A stretch of DNA of 64,000 nt from contig JAUIMM010000534.1 of assembly GCA_031769625.1 (NCBI GenBank), positions 12,105,001 to 12,169,000 of the forward strand, read 5' to 3'. Origin of the DNA: Taudactylus pleione (taxonomy: Eukaryota; Chordata; Amphibia; Anura; Myobatrachidae). Shown piece by piece: positions 12,201-24,200 of the stretch. Position 1 is the first letter of the stretch. Each line of letters opens with the position of its first letter. The position numbers and the translations under genes were made by a program. Under the pieces are notes generated by a model. It was given only the letters and a program-made list of their open reading frames with translations, was not told the origin of the DNA and searched no databases.

Positions 12201-15200
12201 CACCAAAAGTTCTTGCTGGTATGGAGCACTCTGATAAAGAACCTTGTTCAACTTTTAAAGAGGAATCATCGTCCAGGCCATAATGGTCCTGATGCATGGC
12301 AATATGTGTGGTCCAATCAATAACAACATCTCCACGCAGCATAGCACAAGAGCATCTTTGCAGGCTACCCATCACCCCTCTACTACAAAGAGGGCAGGAG
12401 GGCATGTTACGATGACTGCTGTTGTCTGTACTGCTACTACTGCTTTCAGTGCTCTGATCTTCCATTAGTGAAGGCTCACAGTCCCAAGGCGAAGCTCGAT
12501 CATCTAAAAACTCTGCCAAAGACTCAGGATCTCCAGCAAGAGTCTCCCCAGCTCCTCTCTCCTCAAGCGTATCTGAATCCCAACTTCTTCTATGATCTTC
12601 TATATCTCTATAAACATTCAATATTGTGTCAGAAGAAAACACATCAGGTAACGTGGGCTCCATTAAAGAAGTCTCCTGTACCTGTCTTGATAAGTCTCTT
12701 TCCACTGGTCCACGGAAAGGGTTTACATAACGTGGCAATTCTCTTCCTATAGTAATAAAAGGATTATTGTTACTAGGAGTCCATCTATCTATAAGTTTAG
12801 GAACTTCATGTAAAATCAAATGAGCAGGAGGATCATCTGGACTGGTTCTACCACTCTCAAGTGGGTCCCAGTCAGATGAAAAGAGTGGTTCAAGAGGGGA
12901 AGATGGGCTCCCAAGGGACAAACGTTGATGCAGTGATCGTTGCTCCTGCATGTCATATTTTCTTTCATAGATTGGACTAGGAGCACAAACAGTACAGTCC
13001 ACACCGCTGCCCCTCTCCGTATGTTCCTCTAGTCGAATATAATATTCACTGCTTACAGAAGGACTACGGGCACTGATAACTGGAACTACGCTTGGGGTGT
13101 CCAAACTCTGGCGGGAATGTTGATGACTGGAATCATAGAAAGGATTTGCAGGCACAGTCAATGTTCCATTATTTGGTGGGTAATCCTGACACTGAGATGT
13201 TGTCTTCCAACGCCCTAGTCTGGCTTTCTCCCACATGTACTCAAAATTGAGCCCACGACTGCTCTCCGTTACAGTCAAGATGTCATCCATGTCTGCATGA
13301 AACCCATCCCCACCATTAAAGTTATCTAGCAGTGGGAATGCAGAAATCTCATCAGAGTGTCTCAGAGGACCCAATGAGGATTTGCTGGGCTTGAGAGAAT
13401 TCCAACGCCACTCAAAGCTTTCCTCTGTCTGATTGGAGCACTCATTTAACAAGTAAGTGAGCTGTAGGTGAAGCTCTTCTACTGTAGGTCTTTGTTCAAC
13501 AGACAACCAGCACGACTGCATCACCTCATACCTAAGAAAAATAATGGAAATATAATGCAATATTGTAAAAAGTAACATTCATTTTTTAACACAACATAAG
13601 TCTTATATATTTAATACTATGTAGGTTTTAGTCTAGTTTTATTTTTCTATAAACATTCAATCAAACATTACAAAATGCGTACTGTCTGCATAGCTAACAT
13701 ATTTGCATTTAACAAGATGAGTGGGAGCAAAAAAAAATATTGCTTATGCTGCCAAGTAAATATCTTTTAATAATCTCCACTTGAACAAATTATGAAAAAA
13801 AAATTAATTCAAATTAAAATTTTTTGCTTGGTATTACTGTATTTTAAATTGTTTAAATTTGAGAAGTACATATTCATAAAACTAATTTTTCAGGCTCAAC
13901 ATACTGGAGTAGTTGTATGATATAACTTAAGCCCTGCTTCCAGAGGCTCCTGCTTTGCTCATCACAGCATGTGCAGGAGCCTCGGGAGTCTGGAATGGTT
14001 TCTCAGGCCTCTCATCCAAACTGTGCTATAGGGCACATACTGTATGGGACACAGAGGTCAGCATTATGGACCATGTAAAATGGTGTACACCATGGCTGGT
14101 TGCTCACACACAGTGTCGGACTGGGGCATGAAGAGCCCACCGGTGGAATGCAGTGATAGTGGGCCATACTTAGTGGTGTGGCCAGCATCCACAGGGGCTT
14201 GGCTAACCATTAGAGATTGCATGGTATGGACTAGGAGTGAGCGGGTTCGGATTTCTGAAATCCGAACCCCTCCGAGCCCCCCCGATCCAAGTCAGATCCG
14301 AGTCAGGCTCGACTTTTCCCGCCTGACTCGGATCTGAAATCGAGGCAAAACATCATCATCCCGCCTTCCGGGTCTCGCGGGTTTTGGATCCTATATAAGG
14401 TACCCGCGTCGGCGCCATTTTCTCACTCGGCTGTGGACAGTGAAGAGGGAGGGTGGGAGTTAGGGCTGGCTGGGCTGTGTAGTGTAGTGTAGTGCAGAGT
14501 AGTTTTGTGCTGCGCTGTGCTGCTGTTGTCCACTACTTCAAAGTCCATAGGGGCTGGCTGTGTTGTGCTGTGCTGCTGTTGTTAATAGGGGCTGTGTCCA
14601 CTACTTCAAAGTCCATAGGGGCTGGCTGGACTGTGTTGTGCAGTCAGTTCTCCATAGGGGCTGTGTCCACTCCAAAGTCCTGTGCAGTGTCCCAGTCCTA
14701 AAGGGGTGCTGTAGTGTTGTCCAGGGGGTGCTCTGTCCATCAGGGGTGCTCCCCCCAAGTGCTAAAAAAATAATATTTTTTGTGTGTTTGTGAATTGTGT
14801 GCGCAGTAGCCGCACGTGCATCAACAAAGTAGTGCCAAGCGTGCGCCTGTGTCATAAGTAAAGGGCCGGCTGGCTTGACCGTTAAAGGGTGCTGTAACCC
14901 CCAAAGTACACTCCAGTCCAAACCAAAAAAAAAAATATTTTCTGTGTTTGTGAATTGTGTGCGCAGTAGCCGCACGTGCATCAACAAAGTAGTGCCAAGC
15001 GTGCGCCTGTGTCATAAGTAAAGGGCCGGCTGGCTTGACCGTTAAAGGGTGCTGTAACCCCCAAAGTACACTCCAGTCCAAACCAAAAAAAAAAATATTT
15101 TCTGTGTTTGTGAATTGTGTGCGCAGTAGCCGCACGTGCATCAACAAAGTAGTGCCAAGCGTGCGCCTGTGTCATAAGTAAAGGTCCGGCTGGCTTGACC

Positions 15201-18200
15201 GTTAAAGGGTGCTGTAACCCCCAAAGTACACTCCAAACCAAATAACAAAATATTTTTTCTGTGTTTGTGAATTGTGTGCGCAGTAGCCGCACGTGCATCA
15301 ACAAAGTAGTGCCAAGCGTGCGCCTGTGTCATAAGTAAAGGGCCGGCTGGCTTGACCGTTAAAGGGTGCTGTAACCCCCAAAGTACACTCCAAACCAAAA
15401 AAATATATATTTTCTGTGTTTGTGAATTGTGTGCGCAGTAGCCGCACGTGCATCATCAAAGTAGTGCAAAGCGTGCGCCTGTGTCATAAGTAAAGGGCCG
15501 GCTGGCTTGACCGTTAAAGGGTGCTGTAACCCCAAAAATACACTCCAGTCCAAACCAAAAAAAAAATTATTTTCTGTGTTTGTGAATTGTGTGCGCAGTA
15601 GCCGCACGTGCATCAACAAAGTAGTGCCAAGTGTGCGCCTGTGTCATAAGTAAAGGGCCGGCTGGCTTGACCGTTAAAGGGTGCTGTAACCCCCAAAGTA
15701 TACTCCAAACCAAATAACAAAATATTTTTTCTGTGTTTGTGAATTGTGTGCGCAGTAGCCGCACGTGCATCAACAAAGTAGTGCCAAGCGTGCGCCTGTG
15801 TCATAAGTAAAGGGCCGCCTGGCTTGACCGTTAAAGGGTGCTGTTACCCCCAAAGTACACTCCAAACCAAATAACAAAATATTTTTTCTGTGTTTGTGAA
15901 TTGTGTGCGCAGTAGCCGCACGTGCATCAACAAAGTAGTGCCAAGCGTGTGCCTGTGTCATAAGTAAAGGGCCGGCTGGCTTGACCGTTAAAGGGTGCTG
16001 TAACCCCAAAGTACACTCCCGTCCAAACCAAAAAAAAAATTATTTTCTGTGTTTGTGAATTGTGTGCGCAGTAGCCGCACGTGCATCAACAAAGTAGTGC
16101 CAAGCGTGCGCCTGTGTCATAAGTAAAGGGCCGGCTGGCTTGACCGTTAAAGGGTGCTGTAACCCCCAAAGTACACTCCAAACCAAAAAAATATATATTT
16201 TCTGTGTTTGTGAATTGTGTGCGCAGTAACCGCACGTGCATCAACAAAGGAGCAGCGCCAAGCGTGCGCCTGTGTCCCATAAGTAAAGAGCCGGCTGGCT
16301 CATTTCTTAAAGGCTGGTGTAACCCACAAAGTGCACTACTCTCCAGCAAAAATAAAAAAATATTTTCTGTGTTTAGCCGCACGTATATATCAAATCGATA
16401 TAACATAAATGGAGGACCAAACCTTCTCCGATAAAAATAAAATAGAGAAAGATCAAGAACCACTTCCTCCTAGTGCTGAAGCTGCTGCCACTAGTCATGA
16501 CATAGACGATAACATGCCATCAACGTCGTCTGCCAAGGCCGATGCCCAATGTCATAATAGAGGGCACATACAATCCCAAATTACAAAATTCAGAAAAATG
16601 ACCTTGAAAAAAACATTTAAATCAGCTGAAGAGAAACGTAAACTTGCCAATATGCCATTTACGACACGGAGTGGCAAGGAACGGCTAAGGTCGATCCCTA
16701 GTATGTTCATGACTAGTGGTTCAGCTTCACATGACGATGGAAGCCCTCCTCCCACTAAAAAAATCAAAAGAGTTAAGCTGGCAAAAGCACAGCGAAGAAC
16801 TGTGCTTTCTAAGAAGATATCACAAATCCCCAAGGAGAGTCCAAGTGTGGTGGTGGTTGCGATGCCTGACCTTCCCAGCACTGGATGGGAAGAGGTGGCT
16901 CTTTCCACCATTTGCACGCCCCCTGCAAGTGCTGAAAGGAGCACCCACAGTCCACTTGCTGATATGCCAATTGAAGATGTCACTGTTGAAGTACAACAGG
17001 ATGAGGATACTGGTGTAGCTGGCGCTGAGGAGGAAGTTGGCGAGGAGGATTCTGATGGTGATGTGGTTTGTTTAAATCAGGCTCCGGGGGAGACAGTTGT
17101 TGTCTGTGGGATGAAAAAGCCCATCACGGTCATGCCTGGGCAGAAGACCAAACATTCCACCTCTTTGGTCTGGCAATATTTCTATCCAAATCCGGACAAC
17201 AACTGTCTTGCCATATGTACCATATGTAAAGGTGAAATAAGTAGGGGTAGGGACGTCAACCACCTAGGAACATCCTCCCTTATACGGCACCTGCAGCGCG
17301 TTCATAAAAAGTTACTGTCAAGTTCAGAAACTTTGGCTAAGACCGTAAGCAGTCCAGGGACACCTAAATCTCATTGTCCTGTTGTATCCAAGCGCCTGCA
17401 AACCACACCGTCAACTCCCTCCTCGTCAATTTCCTCCTTAGTCAGGATCGGAAGTAGTCCTGCAGGCCATGTCACTGGCATGACTGACTCTCCTATCCGG
17501 GATTCCTCCGGAGGATCCTGCATTGCTACGCCTACTGCTGCCGCTGCTGCTGTAGCTGCTGCTGGGAGTCGTTCATCATCCCAGAGAGGAAGTAGGAACA
17601 CCACTACTTTTACTAAACAATTGATCCTCCAACAGTCCTTAGCGAAGAGGATGAAGTACGACAGCAGTCATCCTGAAGCAAAACGTATAACTGAGGCCTT
17701 GACTGCTATGTTGGTGTTAGACATGCATCCGGTATCCGCCATTAGTGCAGTGGGATTTAGACAATTGATGGAGGTAGTGTGTCCCCGGTTCCAAATCCCG
17801 TCTAGATTCCACTTCACTAGGCAGGCGATACCGAGACTGTACAGAAACGTCAGAAAAAGTGTCCTCAGTGTCCTGAAAAATGCCGTTGTACACAATGTCC
17901 ACTTAACCACGGACATGTGGACAAGTGGAACAGGGCAGACTAAGGACTATATGACTGTTACAGCCCACTGGGTAGATGTATCACTTTACACAGCAACAGC
18001 AGCAGCGTCACCAGTAGCATCATCTCAGAAACGCCAGCTCGTTCCAAGGCAGGCTATGCTGTGTATCACCGGTTTCAGTAAGAGGCACACCGCCGACAAC
18101 CTCTTAGAGAAACTGAGGGAAATCATCGCCCAGTGGCTTACCCCACTTAGACTCTCCTGGGGATTTGTGATATCTGACAATGCCACCAATATCGTGCGGG

Positions 18201-21200
18201 CATTACATCTGGGCAAATTCCAGCACGTCCCATGTTTTGCTCACACAATAAACTTGGTGGTGCAGAATTTTCTGAAAAGCAACAGGGGCGTGCAGGAGAC
18301 GCTTTGGGTGGCCCGAAAAATTTCTGGCCACTTTCGCCATTCAGCGACTGCGTGCCGAAGACTGGAGCGCCAGCAAACACTCTTGAACCTGCCCCGCCAT
18401 CACCTGAAGCAAGAGGTTGTGACACGGTGGAACTCAACCCTCTGTATGCTTCAGAGGATGGAGGAGCAGTAAAAGGCCATACAAGCCTATACATCCACCT
18501 ATGACATAGGCAAAGGAGGGGGTATGCACCTGACTCAAGCGCAGTGGAGAATGATTTCCGTGTTGTGCAAGGTTCTCCAGCCCTTCGAACTTGCCACACG
18601 TGAAGTCAGTTCAGACACTGCCAGCTTGAGTCAGGTCATTCCCCTCATCAGGCTTTTGCAGAAGCAGCTGGAGAAAGTGAAGGAGGAGCTAAGACGGAGC
18701 GATTCTGCTCGGCATGTGGGACTTGTGGATGAAGCCCTTCATTCGCTTTGCCAGGATTCCAGGGTGGTCAATCTGTTGAAATCAGACCACTACATTTTGG
18801 CCACCGTGCTCGATCCTAGGTTTAAAGCCTATGTGGTGTCTCTCTTTCCGGCCGACACAAGCCTGCAGAGGTGCAAAGACCTGCTGGTGAACACACTGTC
18901 AGCTGAAGCGGAACGTGACACGTCAACAGCTCCTTCTTCATTTTCTCCCGCAACTGGGGCTGCCAGGAAAAAACTTAGGTATCCTAAGCAAGTGATGCAG
19001 GGCAGGCAGGACCAAGTTTGGACATCTGGTCCGGACTGAAGGACCTGGCAACAATTTCTGACATGTCTACTGTCACTGCATATGATACTGTCACCATTGA
19101 CAGAATGGTGGAGGATTACATCGGTGACAGCATCCAAGTAGGCATGTCAGACAGTCCATACCTGCACTGGCAGGAAAAAGAGGCAATTTGGAGGCCCCTG
19201 TACAAACTGGCTCTATTTTACCTGAGTTGCCCCCCCTCCAGTGTGTACTCCGAAAGAGTGTTTAGTGCATCCGGGAACCTTGTCAGCGAAAGGCGTAGGA
19301 GGTTGCTTCCACAGAATGTGGAGAAGATGATGTTCATCAAAATTAATTATCAGCTCTTCCAGGGAGACCAGCCTCCAGAACGTACAGAGGGACCTGTGGT
19401 GGTGGATTCAAGTGGGGACGAGTTAATACTTTGTGAGGATGAGGATGTACACACTGAAGAGGGTGAGGAATCGGTGGATGAGGAGGATGAGGATGACATC
19501 TTGCCTCCGTAGAGCCAGTTTGTGCAGGGACAGATTAATTGCCAGCTTGTTTTGTGGGGGCCCAAACGAACCAATCATTTCAGCCACAGTTGTGTGGCAG
19601 ACCCTGGCGCTGAAATGATTGGTTTGTTAAAGTGTGCATGTCCTGTTTATACAACATAAGGGTGGGTGGGAGGGCCCTAGGACAATTCCATCTTGCACCT
19701 CTTTTTTTTCTTTGCATTATGTACAGTTTGGGGCCTAGTTTTTCAAACTGCCATCCTGTCTGCCACTGCAGTATCACGCCTAGATGGGTCACGTGTTTGT
19801 GCCGCCCACTCGTGTCGCTTAGCATAGTCATCCAGCTACCTCGGTGCAACCTTTTGCACATAAAAATACTATTGTGAGGTGTGAGGTGTTCAGAATAGAC
19901 TGGAAATGAGTGGAAATTAAGGTTATTGAGGTTAATAATAGCATAGGAGCAGAAAAAAAAATACAGATCCAAAACACAAAACCCAGAACCCAAAACACGG
20001 AAGGGTGGTTTTGGCAAAACCAATCCAGATCCAAAACACGAAGAAAGATCCAGATCCAAAACCAAAACACAAAACACGAAAAGTGGCCGGTGCACACCCC
20101 TAGTATGGACCCCTTTAAAAATATATTTATATTAATACTACTAGTGCATGCATGATAACGTACAGCAATGCATCATAGAAAATACACCATAGTCCAGTGC
20201 AGGATAATGTAACATATGTATAATGTATAATTTAGTGCATAGTCTAGAACCTGATCCCTATAGAAAGGGGTGGACCCTCAGGCAGTGGGTTTCCCCTGTA
20301 CCCCTGTGGGCCAGTCCGACCCTGCTCACCTGCATTGGAGTTGTAGGATTATGAACTTGCTAAATACTTTCAAGGTTCTTACTTACATGTGATCAAATAA
20401 ATGGTTCTAATTCAACACAATAACATTTAATATTTAGGCTTCTGTTTAACTCAGATTACATACATTTCAACAATTTTTTTCCAAGGAAAAGTCATAAAAT
20501 CCTGTAGTGAATTCTAAGAAATAAAAATTACATTTATTGTAGAATTTAGGTTGAAACTGCTTATCATTGCATCAGGGGAGTTTTATGAGAGGATGGGACC
20601 CGTGTTCATTCCCCGTCCGGTGTCCAGTCCTCTCTCCCCGGCAGCCGTCAGCAGTCCGCCGACCGCAGCATCAGTAGACTCTGGGCACTGGAGTGTGCCC
20701 AGAGTCTACTGCGCATGCGCAGGCGATTTTCTCACTGTGCATGCGCAAAACAATGGAAAAATGGCCGCGGCAGCTATTTTCTGGCGTTTTGTGCAGGCTT
20801 GAGACACCCACCGTGGGACCTCGGAGAGGTAAGTATTAGATAATATGAGTGCAGGGTGTGCGGTGCGGGCCCCCCTGGACCCAGGGCAGGCGTGCACGGA
20901 GGGGGATTTTCTGAGTACCCAGAAACCCCCCCTGCCCATCGATCACTAAGTGTAGTGCGGACCACAGTAAGGAGCTGATTCAGAGCTGCTCGCTAGATGC
21001 GATCGCTCGCACGATGTGTATGCAAATTGCGTAGGCAGTGCGTTCACACAGCAAATGCATTAGCACTTCTTAGAGAGCGATCACATAGTGTATGCAGACA
21101 CCCACCAGCTGGTCTTAATTAAGACACCCACTTGTGCACGTCATGTCCAGAAAGTGTAGGCAACCATCGGTACACCCAGTAACATCACATTCGATTGCAG

Positions 21201-24200
21201 CGCTTGAGGGTGACCATAACCTGCGGCAAGCACTGTGAGCACTTCAGTGTAAAAACAAGCCAGGTGACGTGTACTATGATGCTGTCTTTTAATTATGCAC
21301 GCCTCTGAAACGCCGTTTAGATCCTCAGGCACGCCTGCAATTGCACCTCCATTCCCCCATTTTTAATGGCCAGCCCCTGTTACCACCTACAAATGGCTTC
21401 CCCTGTCACTCACTATGATGGGCTGAATATGCGCAGTGAGTGAACGCATTGGGAATGTTCGCTAAGGTATGCGCACGCACACTGCGATGCATACGCACAA
21501 TGCATACACACTGCATACCATCGACAGCAGCAAGCGTTTGCATCTTAGCGAGCGGGTCTAAATGAGCTCCTGAGTGCGGTCTGCACTACATACTAACAAA
21601 CACAACACCGCCGGCACAGGGTAGTACGCTCGTACTACCCAGCGGCGGCGACAGACTCTCATTGGCTGCTGCATCCACGAAGGGAGCCAGCTGGAGCTCA
21701 CTCATGAGCTCCACCTTACGGCTCACGCCGCAGTGGATGATGGGAGAGACGTCATAACGTCTTTCCCATAGTGCAGAGCGGGCCGGGAGGGGCGGACAGC
21801 GGCGGTCACAGAGGGAGATTCAGGAAAGTTTTGTAAGTGTGTGTGTGTAAGGGGCATGGGCACTGACACTGGCACTGCATAGGGGGGGCGCTACTGGGGG
21901 CACTGTATAGGGGGAGTGGCCATTACTAGGGGCACTGTATAGGGGGGCGCTACTGGGGGCACTGTATAGGGGGGCGCTAATAGGGGTACTGTATGGGGGG
22001 CACTACTGGGGGCACTGTATAGAGAGGGGGTCGCTACTGGGGGCACTGACTAGGGGAGATGGCCCGTTTTGGGGGCACTGAATACAGGGACTACTACTTG
22101 GGACGCTATATAAGGGGGACTGGGGGCACTATATAAGGGGCACTACTGGGGGACTACTACTGGCACCACTGCTGGGGGGACTACTACTGGGGGCACTACA
22201 TAAGGGGCACTAAAGGGGGGGGACTACTACTGGGGGCACTATATAATGGGCACTACTGGGAGCACTGCATAGGGGGGACTATTACTGGGGCACCGCATAG
22301 GGTGGACTACTACTGGGGGCACTGCATAGGGAGGATTACTACTAGGGGCACTGCATAGGGCGGAGTACTACTGAGGGCACTATAAAAGAGGCACTACTGG
22401 GGGCACTGCAAAGGGGGGACTACTACTGGGGGCACTATATGAGGGGCACTACTGGGGGTACTGCATAGGGGGGACTACTACTGGGGGCACTATATAAGGG
22501 GTACTACTGGGGCCACTGCATAAGGGGGACTACTACTGGGGGAACTGCAAAGGAGGGATCACTACCGGGAGGAAGGGGGGTCTTTAATAAATCATGCTGG
22601 CTGTATTTATTTGCCTGCTGCATTCATGTTTTTTAGTGATAGGGGTGTGTGTGTCTGTCTGTGTTGTGCCTGTGTCAGTCGTGTACCCCGTCATAGGCTG
22701 AGTGGTATATTTTACTGTAGTGGTCCTAAATCCTGTGTAAGATGTTTCTATCTATCTATCTATCTATCTATCTATTTATGGCTAGATGTTTTTTCATTGA
22801 TTCAGTAACCAAGGATTTGGAAACCCTCCTTTCAAAATCCTGCATTTGGCACTGAGGGGGCCCGTGTGCACCGCATATACTTTGGGTTGTCTGAGTAGTA
22901 AACTCACCAGTAATCTGAGTGGGGTAGCTTGAGTCGAGGTTTTGCGAGTTTCATTTGCTGTTCCTTAATCACAAAGGCAAGGACCTCCTCGTCTGATAGG
23001 TGGCGATATGGCTGGCTTCCAAATTCAAAGAGTTCCCATATTGTAACGCCTAGGGACCTGTGTATAGCAACATTGGATTCAATGAAACTCAGTACTTTAA
23101 TACAACAATCAACACTATATACAATATAAACAGCGAAGGTTAGGATAGCTATTTACACTATTATGTTAAAGCAAGGATGTAAACGAAAGTTTATGGTGCT
23201 TTTAAAGCTTTACTTAAAAAGCAGCTAAACATTTGCTGTTGAGGAAAAAAGGTTTGTAATAATGATGAAAAATACAATGCAATGTCCCAACTGGGGAAAT
23301 GGGCGGGATCTGGTCTACTCTTTCGCAAGCGTGGGAGAACTCTGTGTAACTCTGGAGTCTCCTAGACGTTCCAGGCAGGGCTGGCTCCAGGGGTCGGAGC
23401 ACCCTGTGCCGCCTCTGTTAATAGCGCCCTATAGTCGCGTGTGGGACGTGGCCGAATTACCATAGGTGACACTCCCTAAATGACGTTATCTGGAGGCTTG
23501 CCCGCATGGCACGCCTCCAAATAACGTCAGGCTTGGGATAAGCCCAGCACTCCGTCACTAGCTGGGCTTCCCCCATCCTTCTCCCAGCACTGCGCACAGC
23601 ATCCATTCAGCTACTCCAGGGTCCGGCACCGCCACACAGCTGCGGCGGTGAGGGGTCCCCGACCTCCTGATTTGACCATCCTTGGGACATTTCGGCCCAG
23701 GGGTGGAACAGCGGGACAGTACTGTCCTGCTGAAATTGGGATGTTGGGGAGGGGTGCGCCCTGCCGCACTGGTCGAACACCCCAAGAGCCGCCCCTGGTT
23801 CCAGGAGAGTAGGCAAGTATGTAGTAAAGGGGAAGTTATAAGGAAGAAGACATATAAGGGTCAGTTCAATTAGTTTGTGAAAGTAAATGATCATTTTCCT
23901 ATTGACAAATGCTCTAAATAATTTGTAGAGATTTCTTTAAGATTTAAAAGTTTTAGAATTTCTTTCTTCTTTCCCCTCCCCCCTCTTTAACTGTTTTATA
24001 AAGGTACACATAGGACAATTAGATTATATTCTTCTACGACTACAATAATCCTTAAGTATACACTTTAATTGGTGCCTAATACTCATTGTATTATATATTA
24101 TATATACAGCACTATCTGTATTTATCAGAACCTAGACATAACAGTACAGTATATAGATATAAATATTTTCACCTGAGGCACAAATACTGAAGCCAGTTTT

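Larger units (their letters stand above)
14232..20102 (+). mobile_element. hAT transposon, 5.9 kb, with 8-bp target duplication
   Basis: The ends TAGGAGTGAGC and GTGCACACCCCTA are imperfect inverted repeats. GTATGGAC occurs exactly at 14224-14231 and 20103-20110, the 8-bp duplication expected of hAT. In order it holds a TATA box, a ten-copy 157-160-bp tandem array, a BED-finger transposase frame and a 3' region. The transposase has a stop and a frameshift, so this copy is not autonomous. The clean duplication points to a fairly recent insertion into the AATK intron. Confidence 0.92.
14111..20324. mobile_element. Older hAT MITE split by a 5.9-kb hAT element
   Basis: The left end CAGTGTCGGACTGGGGC and right end GGCCAGTCCGACCCTG are inverted. 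Outside the younger insertion (14232-20102) only about 340 bp of the host element remain. The flanking 8-mers (CTCACACA and CTCACCTG) share five positions in a row, so the target duplication is probable but decayed. Confidence 0.65.

Noticed and set aside
10494..13531. Assignment to LMTK2 or LMTK3 instead of AATK
   Set aside because: The blocks [25 protein letters not shown] and DSGYDTEN in this order fit AATK better, as far as I recall the three proteins.
13534..13578. Upstream start codon for the giant AATK frame
   Set aside because: The first residues are translated intron. A good acceptor at 13533-13532 and matching phase with the C-lobe exon place the exon start at 13531.
14601..16463. 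Series of overlapping minus-strand open frames of 63-128 codons with near identical sequence
   Set aside because: They are translations of the 157-160-bp tandem array in the hAT leader. No start context, splice sites or family similarity.
16409..18472. Domesticated ZBED host gene
   Set aside because: It lies inside clear hAT termini with an 8-bp duplication and has a stop and frameshift.
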